From: Phallusia mammillata
Taxonomy: Eukaryota > Chordata > Ascidiacea > Phlebobranchia > Ascidiidae
Direction of reading: 5' to 3'
Assembly: GCA_003260075.1 (NCBI GenBank)
Contig: QLIY01000024.1
Location: 249,744-313,743, forward strand
Length of the DNA: 64,000 nucleotides
Shown here: positions 1-10,568 of the stretch, piece by piece
Layout of the letters: every line of letters begins with the position of its first letter
Position numbering within the stretch: the stretch's first letter is position 1
The notes under the pieces: generated by a model
Seen by the model: the letters and a program-made list of their open reading frames with translations, nothing else
Database searches by the model: none
What the model was told of the DNA's origin: nothing
Program-made: the position numbers and the translations under genes

Positions 1-2266
1 ACTGTTTAGCAGTGCAAGCTAAACTTACATTTGGTAAAAATATCCACGTGTTTATTAAAACAGTCAGAATATATTCCCGACGCACAAGGCATTTCTTCGG
101 GGCCCGTTTTTCGTTTGCTGTTTTGTGTCTGACACAAACATGGAGGTTCGCAAATTGGTTCTATATGATTTTTGTTTTTAGTGTGATTCTGTTTTCAGTA
201 AACACAGGTGCACACTATACCAAAGTTCTAAGTCGGGCCGGGTTTTTCGGGCCGGTTTCCGTTTTTTTATGACAAACGGGCTTGACTCGGGGTTGAATTT
301 ACACTCTGTGTCAGTAATTTTTAAAATATAAATTACTTAGCTAAGCAGCTAGTTGCTGGTCAAAACCTAATGCTCAACAGTTCTAAAACACCACGTTTAG
401 GCCATTGTCTATTACTGTCCATTTTGTATGTCTTCTTTATGATAGGCCTGTCAATCAAACTTTCGTGCCAAAACGGGCCTCGGGTATACTTTCGGGTTCA
501 GGCCGGGTTTGGGCTTCAATTGCAGACCCGTTTAGAGCTCTGGTCACGACCTACAAATTAAATTATTTGTTAATTTGGGACCCGTTTGTCGTATGCTGTT
601 TGTTTCTGACACAAACAATTAGGTTCGCGAATTGGTAAACACAGATGCAGGTTATAATACCACTCGCTTGGTGCCAGTTATTTTGCTCTAGCTCTCCTGG
701 ACTTAAAACGCCAGTAACGGAACTTACAGAGGGTGCTTTGAACCCCCAGAAGCGCTGGCCACCGATTTGGCGTTATTTGAGCAAATCAAAACTTATACGG
801 AAGTTCATTGTCACGGTCAGGCCAAATAAATACAAATTTGACACGATGTGTCAATGTCGTTTGATCTCATGCGAACCGAATCAGTAGAACAATAGCAAAA
901 TAATGTCAAACAACACCGTTCACATGACAATGCGACCATTTTACATGAAACGTTCGAAAAAGGCGTGTTTACGTCCTTGTGGACATTTGTATGACAGCAA
1001 TTTAAATTTGGTTCCCACTGGTGTATGTTGTAAGCTTAAGGCAAAGACTTCTAAAAGTAAACAAGCTCATGCTGCTAGGCATAATGTATAAACCAGTATT
1101 GCTCTTCCAGCAGATTTCATTATAAAAAACGACGTTTCGATGTCCTACATCAGACGCCTTCATTAGTATAATGGCAGATCTTGCAACACAAATTTCTTAT
1201 AAACCTGTAAAAACATCAAAACACACAAAAAACTTGTTATTGCTGTTTTATGTGTGCTGCCGATGCTGTGGTTGCTTTGAAGTGGTTTTGTGTTTGTCAT
1301 TATCGTGATTTAGGTGTCTCGTACGAGACGTCGAAACGTCGGCTACTTTTAAAAACTGCTGGAAGAGTCTCTAACTGACAGGAAGCTTTATTAAAGCTTT
1401 GGGTCATAGTCAAACAATGCAATTTTAATGAGCCAGAGAGCCATTTGACCACCAACCGTATGTAGTTAATTTTAGACTCTACAGGTGATTTCTTTTACGA
1501 AGAAAATGTATGTATGGCGTTAACGTACGTAACGGCATGCGATAAACGCGCAAACGGAACGATTTTTGTTTCGGAAAGTGGCTGCATAAAGTGCTGTTCA
1601 CAAGACAGAAAATCACATGCGTAAAAAAGAACGTGTTATATTACATCGGATTGTCTGCGCTGCGGCATAAACGTCAATGGAAGACAAATTGAAGCTTATG
1701 CGCGTATATACGCACGACGGACCGAAACGGATCCTGTGTATAGCCTCCCAACGGCACGTAGCGAGACATAAAGATATTTTAGACAAATATTAGGTCAACG
1801 GATCAAAATAGTTTAAAAAATATTTAAAAAAACATCAAAACTTTGTTAGGCAAGGCTGAAGCTTTCTGTAGAGACAATAAAGCAGTGGATTTTCTACGGT
1901 TTTAGCTATTTTATTTTTTATTGTATTTTATTTAAGCATTCTGCCTATTTTAAAGACCACCAATGGTGTCTGCTGGTGGAAGGAAATGACCAAACTGACA
2001 ATTTCAATGAGGTTACATTTAACCAAAAATACATGGGCATTTCGTTTCACAGGATGCTTGTTGCACTAACTATTGATTCTTATCCCCCTTATTGTTCAAA
2101 CTTGCACAGTCTTGTAAGATTTATAATGCAAACAAACAATTATTTAAAAAAAATACTACTGCTACTAATCACAAAACTAAGCAGCAAACATACATCTTGT
2201 TTGAGCAATTTCCAGAAAAAAGTATTTGAAAAAATCTTGACCACAAAAACAAAAAGTTGGTTATAC
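1..2266. other. Left-edge region without recognised exon
   Basis: No coding exon can be supported on either strand. About 215-560 carries CGGGCC-rich segments related to the CAGAGTTRTAA repeats near 14.5 and 48.6 kb. 1102-1376 is a probable inverted-repeat element. The remainder is AT-rich unique-looking DNA, possibly intron or 3' part of the left PC-esterase gene. Confidence 0.5.
1102..1376. mobile_element. Inverted-repeat MITE-like element
   Basis: The left end CTCTTCCAGCAG followed by AAAACGACGTTTCGATGTC is mirrored at the right by GACGTCGAAACGTCGG and CTGCTGGAAGAG, giving imperfect terminal inverted repeats of roughly 45 bp around about 185 bp of non-coding sequence. I see no clear target-site duplication and no coding capacity. 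The superfamily is not assigned. Confidence 0.55.
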
Positions 2267-2404
2267 TTTTCGCAGTCACAAGCAGCTTCTGAGGGTGCTG
2301 TACATATTCCATTATGTAGATCAGTGCAGCATGGTTGGGGCCCATCTTTATTACACCAGCTTCCTACGGCTGGCCATTTGCTGCCTTCAACCTTTGTCTG
2401 TGCA
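2267..2404 (-). CDS. Exon 2 of left PC-esterase paralog
   Basis: Reverse-complement translation gives QTKVEGSKWPAVGSWC and then a cysteine-rich stretch (PCCTDLH, ACDC), almost identical to exon 2 of the right paralog at 11891-12028. A good acceptor (TTTTTACAG) precedes it in the right phase. The donor is weak (GTATAA). Exon length and phases agree with the paralog. Confidence 0.72.
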
Positions 2405-5314
2405 CTGTAAAAACAAACACAATTGTTATTGAACCTAAACGTCTCATAAACGCAAAAATATTGTCCTTATATCTAAGAAATGTCCTTGTTTTTGAGTTGG
2501 GTCCTTACTTTGTCTTATTTTCAAGATTCACAAGTCAAATCTCTACTACAAGTAGTTGCTGGAACAGATTGTTTCTGGCAAAAAGGCATGTAATTTGTCA
2601 TGGCTCGTGTAAATGCAAAGATTTGTTCAAAAACGTTTGTTTGGTATCTAACATTAATTCTTCGGTTGTCCTTTTTTGGGGTCCAAGTCGATGGAAACCC
2701 TTGTTACATTATTATCAAACCCCATCCCAACGTTTCTAGCACTAACTGTTAGCATTTTATCCACGATTCAGCAGTTACTGCGCTGTCCGGTAATTCAGCG
2801 GTTTGTGTAGCACCAAACCAAATAAATTGGCATGCGGCGTTTTAAAAGGTTACAGAATCCAGAATGACGTTTTATTTCAAACCGGTTACAGTCACCGGCA
2901 AGCAGCAACCGAACCCATTTTTTGGCAAAAAATAGTTACAATTATTTTGCTGCAAACACCTGTTTTGCGTTATTTTACGCACTATAGCCTTTCCCGGTAA
3001 TTCATCGCCCAATGGACGTACCGAAATTGGGAAACTCGTCTCTACGGGCGCATGTGGTCGAATGTTGGTCTTAACGGTCAAAGTCTCCTGTTACACTAGT
3101 TTACGGTCTGTCGCACCTCAGGCATTGTGCTATTGCATCACAAAAGTTTCAGAACTCTTGCAAACGCCCTAAAAACGTTTTCATTGCCGACAGGGCGTAT
3201 TTGGCCGGAATATTTCTAAACTGCGATGCTTAACTATAGCCATAACCATAGAAACCATGTCTTAAAAGTTTAAAAAAGTCAAAAGAAAATTGTAATTTTT
3301 ACAAATTTTGATAATTACTAAAATTGGCAGGGCAACAAAAATTTTGTTGTTTTACACCAGACTAGGGAAAATAAAATTGATAAAAAAGAACGTCAACATG
3401 ATAATTTAGTGTGACATTAAAACGAAACAACGAAACAAAATAATTCAGATTTGCCTGATGTGATATTATTTTAAGGCAAAGCCCTATGCTTTGTAACATA
3501 AATGTCTTACGGACTGTATGCCACTTTATTCAATGTTATTTGCAGAATTTTCTGTTGCGAATTAGTCACCGTGTAACTAAATGTGAAGATTTGTTGTTTA
3601 TGAGGCTAAAAGCAATGCGAGACTTTTGGTAATTTTCCACCGGTTGGACACAGTTTATGGTAGTTGTTCTCCAAGTTTTTTATACCCTTCTTTTCAAACA
3701 AAATTGCCAATTCCTCCCCAACATAAATCACAAAAATGCACCTTCACTGCAGCAGTTACAGCAGCATTTACACAGATTTGTTAAAACATCAAAATAATTT
3801 GTATAATGACTTCAAACTATTGGCAACGTTTCTTTGCCGACCCTTATACAAACGTTAAATATACAAACGTTAAATCGTGTTTTTTATCATCAGATTTTCC
3901 TCCGCAAATCCCCCTGTCTCAAATTTCCTCGCAAGAATTAAAAAATTCTCCCTTAGCGAGCCAAGTTGGCCAAGTTTGAGAACCACAGGTGCATGGTAAA
4001 CCACAAATCGTATCGAAAAGCAGCTGATGCAGTCCAAATTAGACTGATGTACCCTTGGTATTAGGTTTAAGGGAAATCTCAACAAAATTACAAAAATTAC
4101 AAGGCTTGTGTTTTTTAAACGGATTAATCGTGATCATATAAACCAACGATCGGCGTTTATATGTGCCACAAAAAATAAACCAACTGCTAGTTTTTTTCTT
4201 CCTTTGTAAGCTAGTGTAAAGCACATGGTTATCAGAGTTAGACCAAGTCTTGCTACGTCTTGCAGAACGTCTGCGTGTTATGCACTATTTTTTTAACCGC
4301 AGACTATTTTGTTCCCAAAACGCGACACTTGCTTCTTGGGCAGGGGTGGGGAACCTGCGGCCTTTTTGGGCATTTTTAGAATGTTGATATTACAGACTGC
4401 ACCATGCACTAAAAACTAGACAGAAACGTATTATTTTACCTTTATTTCACATTATTAATTGATTAGTCATAGGGCAGCGGTTTTCAAACAAGGCCAATGG
4501 TCCCATAGTGGTACATAAGGTTCTACAATCTTACTTGTGTTACAAAAGAACAATTGTTTGCTTATAATCGAATGTGTTAAACTCGTCTGTGGTGTCACAA
4601 GCTGCTCTTCATTTGATCATTGATATTTGTAAACAAGCAAATTCCTAGGTTAAATAAATCCTGAATGTTGTAGTGGAGGTGAAAATGTACCGAGGAATTT
4701 TCATTGTCTTTGGCCTAGGAAATAGTCTGTGCGGCCTACATGAGTGTCGATAAACCGTTTGGTGGCCTTTGTAAACAAAAAGGTTCCCCACCCCTGTTCT
4801 AGGGCTTAAAAAAAAACGCTGAATCATTAGCGTTAAAAATTATTAAAAACAGACAGGAATCATTTTATTGATTGCTTTAATTATTCGAATATCAGGCGAT
4901 GCAAATTAGCAGTTTATTTAATTTTTGAAATTTGTGAATTGTGGTCTTTTATTTTATGACTTACTTTTTATAGCCACATTTCCCATCATCGCGCCACATA
5001 TTCTTCAAAATTCCTTTGTCTCTCCAATAATTACGATAAGTAAGATCAAATGCAGTGATGTTTGCATCCGGTAAACCTATCCAAGAACCCACAGTCAGGT
5101 TATACAGCACATTCATACATTCCTCAGTGAGTAACGAACTGGAATTCCTGATGGTAACCTCTTCTGTGGCCTTTCTTCGGGGTAAAAATCTGAATTTGCT
5201 GGTAGTAACTTCATTTGAGGATAGATCATTCCGTCCCCAGCAAATCCAGCCTAACGCCAAAACTGCCACAAGCACTAGTGTTTGAAACAGACTTTGGGTA
5301 AGTTTTATGTTCAT
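2267..5314 (-). CDS. PC-esterase-like type II membrane protein, 5' part (exons 1-2)
   Basis: Two minus-strand exons (4965-5314 and 2267-2404) encode the N-terminal part of a paralog of the gene at 10252-14185. A short cytosolic tail is followed by one hydrophobic segment (about residues 9-26, ending in WICW), which suggests a type II Golgi/secretory membrane anchor. Next come N-glycosylation sequons and a conserved block with GSWIGL, DGKCGYK and, in exon 2, GSWC...CC...C.C cysteines. Both exons end in phase 2, as in the paralog, and exon 2 has the same length (138 bp). The catalytic GDS and DxxH exons should lie below 2267 on this strand, but I find no matching reading frame in 1-2266. The gene therefore either continues beyond the left edge after an intron of more than 2.2 kb, or is truncated. 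No frameshift is seen in the two exons. Confidence 0.72.
4341..4796. mobile_element. Non-autonomous hAT-like element
   Basis: The left end CAGGGGTGGGGAACCTGCGG is mirrored by a right end finishing GGTTCCCCACCCCTG. It is flanked by 8-bp target-site duplications with one mismatch: TTCTTGGG at 4333-4340 and TTCTAGGG at 4797-4804. It lies in intron 1 of the left PC-esterase gene and has no transposase. An internal hAT-like end near 4476 hints at a nested older copy. Confidence 0.8.
4965..5314 (-). CDS. Exon 1 of left PC-esterase paralog
   Basis: It starts at ATG 5314 (MNIKLTQ...) and ends in phase 2 at a consensus GTAAGT donor at 4964-4959. It contains the membrane anchor and the conserved GSWIGL and DGKCGYK blocks, which match exon 1 of the right paralog residue for residue in these motifs. 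Without splicing the frame stops two codons later, as in the paralog. Confidence 0.78.
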
Positions 5315-5331
5315 TTTCCTATGTTTTCTAC

Positions 5332-5340
5332 CCTGAAAGA
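5332..5340 (-). promoter_or_regulatory. Splice/trans-splice acceptor upstream of left paralog ATG
   Basis: On the minus strand a CTCTTTCAG acceptor ends at 5333, 18 nt before the ATG at 5314. It could serve an upstream non-coding exon, or spliced-leader trans-splicing if the organism is a tunicate. The right paralog has an acceptor in the equivalent place. Confidence 0.4.
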
Positions 5341-7059
5341 GTCAAATAAGGACACCTAAAAAGGGTTTACAGTTTTCCACATTCGTTACATATCAGTAAC
5401 TTAAATTCAACCGCCACCTGTTTTTATTCAAATACTTGTCGACTGTAGCACGAATACCAAGCTTGCTGTCAACCAAACATAAAAGCCGAACACAAAAGCA
5501 GTTATGCTAAACACGATTTTAGGAAATCAACACCTCCATACTCTTAGCTGACCGGCAACGCAGCAAACACGTAAATGGGGGGCATTCTACCAGTTTTGTT
5601 TAGCAACAACCTTTTTTTCACTGCGGACCGGTTACTAAATTTTTATCGCGGATCGGTCTTCACTAAACAGTAAATCTTAAGCAATGAAAGTTACCACATA
5701 ATTAATGAAATAAGAACATTGAGCTTGTTTTGTCGTAACGAGGGGCTCCCAACTAGGGAATTATAGAACACAATTCACGTCCAGTCTGTTTCGCGGTTTC
5801 GTCTTGGTTGCTGCCATCCGTATGTTGAAAATGATAGTAAACTTTTTGATGTTTTTATGGGAGCCGCGAGACTATTATCTTACCTAACCCAACTGCTAAA
5901 AGGTCGAGATGTACCGAATATGCGGTTTGCCGAATTTACTGGGCCAAATCGGTCTATTTTACAAAGATTTGGTTTGAGTCGAAAAATTTTGTTGCGATTC
6001 TGCCGAAATCGAATCCTAATAAAATACCAAGCAATCTTTCAAACTAAGCATGCTTATTATTGCGATAATAATTTTAAAACATTGTCGTTTTTTCCCACTG
6101 ACAAAAAGTCAACATTTGTCGTTTTTCACACAGGTGAAAAGTCAATATTTTATTGGCAGGCTATCGTGGCGTTTCAGCATAATATTACACGCAATATTAC
6201 CCAGTTATGACAAACCACAAAACAAAAACATTTTTTACAATTATTCTTTACATGTCATATTACAAACGACTGCAAATGCGTAAATAAAGTAAAACTCCAT
6301 TACTGCAACACAAACAAAGCGATCTCAAAAGGTAACCACTACCAAGGTGAACATAAGGCATAAGTTGTCCCACCCTTTGTTACGCGATAGAGTCATCAAC
6401 GCCTTATTGTGTCAAAAATAATCCAACGGGTGTAGGAATAACAAATGAAACGCCTGATTTTTGCAAACTGGGAAGCTTTAACGCGAATTTAACACCATGT
6501 TTCAAAGCATTCAATCTAAAAAATACACACGGACCGGTAACGAACTACTAACACATCAAGTATATTGAACTAGTAGTGTTCCTCTAAAAACATCACTTTA
6601 AGATTCTTTGAATAAAACATAAACAGCGCCTATATAGCGTCTTTTCTCACACATTTGTTCTGTATTGTGAGAACGCTATTGCACTTTACCGAACGAAAAG
6701 CCTTTTTTCTTCGCCTATTTTGCTCTTGTCATGATATTTCCGTAACTAACACAAACACAATGCTAGTATCAATCATTACAATTCTGGGGTCACACGATTT
6801 ATTATTCTAAAGGTATTTAAGTATATCGGCGTTACTAGCCAGCTGAATTGGTATGGAAAACAAATTCTGCTTTCATCCTAGCTATGTCTGATATCACACG
6901 TACTAAACTCTTAGCTTTCATGTGTAGTTTATATATTTGCCTTCCTCTCAAACTACATAGGATTAAATAAGTGAATATATTTGCACTAGAGCAGTGGTGG
7001 CCCCTTTAAAAGTAACTTTAGGGCCTTTTACCCCCCCACTTTAAGTATTTTTGCTTAAT

Positions 7060-7740
7060 GGTGCGATTTCCATCAACTAATAAATGAACTCCATTTACCC
7101 ATTAAACATTTACCCATTAAACATTATTTGTACTTTTGGAAAAACGCCAAAGCCTTCATAGCAGCTATATAATGGTTTTATATTTTAGTGAATCCTAAAA
7201 CAAACTCATAAGATATACTCAATTGCTGAAACAAATGATTTCTAAAACTTTGTGGCACAAAAGCTTCGCACTGTGTTTTTAATACATCTGCTTCAGTACA
7301 AACGGTAAGTTAAGGCCATCCTTTTTTCTCATATGAAGAAGTTTACGTAGTAGTACCCTTTGTTTGATTTACACCATATAGCAGTGTACTGAATGTGCAA
7401 AACGACTCTCGAATTAAACCATCGTTTTGCACATAAACAACAACTCCATTTTTTTATCAGATTTATAATAAATTAACAATTTTAAAAACATCCCTTGTTC
7501 TCTTTAGGACAAGTTTGCAAAAATTTACCTGCCTGGCTACCAGCCCACTCATTGAGCCACACCTGAATTTTATGTTCGAAAGCAGGAATCACTCGTCAAT
7601 GAATAACTTGTTGAAAATAAAAACTACTTTATATGATGGTCGCTATTTATGTTGTATTTTGGGCGTAAAATATGTCTCGGTTTATGTTGTATTTTGACCG
7701 TGAAATGTGTCGCTATTTATGTTGCATTTTGGCCGTGAGA
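7060..7740. repeat. Old direct duplication, copy 1
   Basis: It shares an ordered series of diverged blocks with 8670-9305: AAACGCCAAA..CTTCATA, ACCTGCCTGGCTAC, CAATGAATAACTTG and TTTATGTTGTATTTTGG-like strings. The order and spacing are similar, so this is an old segmental duplication of about 0.65 kb rather than simple repeats. Confidence 0.6.
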
Positions 7741-8669
7741 TACAGAACCGTGATCTTTCCTTGGGTACCAGTTTTCAAAAAATCAGCTACCAAGCATCAT
7801 AGGAAATAAAAAGACTGGTTTGAATACATGTGCAACGAAGGGAATTGTAGTTCGGTCAAGCCCAAAGTCAAATCCATTGCTGTAATTGACAGCGTTTTTG
7901 AACTAAGGCGGAATGCTTAAAATAAGTTGTGTGGTAACGAAATTTACCGTCACGATTGCTCCACACGCCTTGCTTCTGTTAGTTGTGCAACATGCAGCTA
8001 GCGACTTAAATATGGCCTAGCGACTGAACTTTGTAGGGCCCAAATTGAGACGTTTGCATTTTGAATAAAATTGGAGCGTTGAACTGTTTCAGCAGTGCGA
8101 TAGCAAGGATTTTTTTTCCGTATTTGTTATGCAGCAACGTTTTGCCAAATTCTGTTACATAAATTTGCGATAAACGGTCTAATTTGCTAATTTTTTTATC
8201 TGGCCCATTAGTGGTTATAGTTACACACACCCTGAATGTAAAGTAGGGTACAAAATGTATTGTTCCAAAAAACTAGTGGTAACATAATTTGGGCAAAAAA
8301 TAGTTTTAGTTTTGACGCTGTAGCGTGGAAGCAGCTATACTTCAAAAATCTACACCTGTATATAGGCTTCAAAAATGACGCAAATTCCTATTCTTTAAGT
8401 CGCGCTCTATCAGCACCGTGTAACAGGCAAACAACAATTTCTTGCCTCAATGCTTAACAATAGCCGGACTAAACCATTCAAGTTCGAAGCCAAATATACC
8501 GAGTTACTGCTTCGTTGCGGAACTATAAGAGCACATAGGGAATATGCCCTTGAATAATTATTGTGTTAAGCACCTATAAAAAGCACCTATAAAACTTTTG
8601 CGCTATCAAAAGCACCTATAAAACTTTTGCGCTATCAAATCTTTTAGCCTAATTGTGTTGCAAAGACTT

Positions 8670-9305
8670 ACAACTAGTAAATTGAACTCAATTTTCCTCA
8701 TTAAACATTTTTTTTTACTTTGTGTAAAAACGCCAAACCCTTCATAACTTACAACAAAACTTAGGCCATAATTAACTGCTAAAATGTTAAAAAGCCAAAC
8801 TTTTAACAAACTGACATTGAAAACAAATTAGGTCGAATTTTTTTTTTGCAAAAGCTCTGCACTATTGCCGTGTTTCAAATGCATCAGCTTACGAACATAG
8901 GTTGAATCTATTTTCTCTTCTCACAGGAAGGATGCAGTTTACGTAGTATCCTATATATTGTTCTGATTTACTTTAGGTAGCAGTGAACTGAATGTGCAAA
9001 ATGACTGCCATGATCTGTAGATTAAACGTTTGCTTTGCGAATAAAAACAACTTCACTTTTTTGTCAGTATTATGATAAAATAACATTGTAAAAACAGTCT
9101 TTGTTCTATTAAAGACCGGTCTACAAAGTGTTACCTGCCTGGCTACTCACTGAAAAGTTGCTCAAGCCAGCCGACCTGATTTGTAGATTGTTTGAATATA
9201 GGAATCAGCGTTCGCCAATGAATAACTTGCACTCGTCAATGTATTTTGGCCGATATCTATGTTGTATTTTATCCATAAAATGTGCCGTTATTTATGTTGT
9301 AACGC
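8670..9305. repeat. Old direct duplication, copy 2
   Basis: Second copy of the block at 7060-7740, in the same orientation about 1.6 kb downstream, with substantial divergence and indels. It is non-coding. Confidence 0.6.
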
Positions 9306-10248
9306 CTTCATAACAAATTTAAAAGTTCGGAGATCACTGACCTAAACCATTTTCACGGCTCTGAGCAAATAGCAGTCGCTTGGTGTAGAAGACTGTAGAG
9401 TAGACACTCTCTACACTGAAGACGCCCCTTTTTTCTATTGATGTAGGTTTAGGCTTACTGGAGCTGGTTACTGTACCTTAACACTGGGCTACTGCATGCC
9501 GTGTTTAATTCTTGATGTGGTAAACGTACGCTATAGTTTACATTGCAATGTTGTTTTAATTGTATAAATTTAATAAATGCGTGAAGTATAGAGTTAAGTA
9601 GATTTGCAATTAAATAGAACACCTTAGGTCAGTCAGCATTTTATTGTTCAGGTGTATGAATACACAGTCTTATAACAACAAGTTGTACCACTCTGCCCTA
9701 AAGACACCTCATTAAGTAGATTGTTTTGCAGGCTAGGCACGGGAAGAAATAGTTTACTTTCATAAAGTGTGGTTACATTTTTTATCATTAGCAATTGGCT
9801 AGAAATATGAAAATGTTTTACAAAGTAAAGACCGTTGAGAACAATTGTTGCTAAAATGCGAGGGCGGCGTTATCTTAATCAGACAGTATGGCCTTTTGGG
9901 AAAAACAATGGCCTGGCCATGGCTTCTACACCAACTTAAAAGTAACGGGAAACGGCTTCAAACCTACTCAATTGATTTACAATATGTGGCGTTTTTAGCT
10001 TTTTTTGAAAAACAAGAAACAACGAGCAACTACAGTAATGAAATGTACAGTAGGAAACGTTGTAGAGAAAAGCTTTTGTTCGCTAAAAGTCATCGCAAAA
10101 ATAGACAGTATTTAATGACAGAGAAAGCGCAAGTTTGTGGTTGTTTGCTAAAGAAATCACGAGTCACTAAGTTTGTTGTGTAATTCTGGCTGTAGTGAAG
10201 AATAAATTTAAGACCCCATTGTTTAACTGTTTATCAAACATTCTTTTA

Positions 10249-10251
10249 GCA
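10249..10251 (+). promoter_or_regulatory. Splice/trans-splice acceptor adjacent to ATG
   Basis: ACATTCTTTTAG ends at 10249, two bases before the ATG at 10252. A pyrimidine-AG this close to a start codon suggests either an upstream non-coding exon or spliced-leader trans-splicing. Which one cannot be settled from sequence alone. Confidence 0.4.
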
Positions 10252-10568
10252 ATGAACCCAGAATCAGCACAGCGTTTGTTTCAAGCCTTAGTATTGGCAG
10301 CAGTCTTAACACTAGGATGGATTTGCTGGGGAAAGAATGATCAGGTAAACATCAAAATCAACCATTACTTTGAGTATTCGCGACGTCACATAGCTACTGA
10401 CGTCACTGAAACGTGTGACAAATTGCTGTTAAATTTGACTGCTGGTAGCTGGGTTGGATTGTCCAATGCCAACATAACACGTTTGGATTTAACATTTGAA
10501 AAGTATCGTCACAAAAAGGGAATCACAAGTTCGATGTGGCGAAGCGATGGAAAATGTGGCTACAAAAA
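10252..10568 (+). CDS. Exon 1 of right PC-esterase
   Basis: ATG to a GTAAGT donor at 10569, phase 2. It encodes the tail, the membrane anchor, N-linked sequons (NLT, NIT) and the conserved DGKCGYK block. Confidence 0.82.

Larger units (their letters stand above)
5315..10251. other. Intergenic region between divergent PC-esterase paralogs
   Basis: This 4.9-kb stretch must hold the promoters of both paralogs. No convincing exon is seen; the longest open frames (for example 9845-10183) have no recognisable protein character. An old direct duplication links about 7060-7740 with 8670-9305. A lone hAT-like left end (CAGTGGTGGCC) occurs near 6993. Confidence 0.5.

Noticed and set aside
9845-10183. 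112-residue open frame upstream of the right PC-esterase
   Set aside because: No recognisable domain, no ATG/splice support and low-complexity composition; probably chance.
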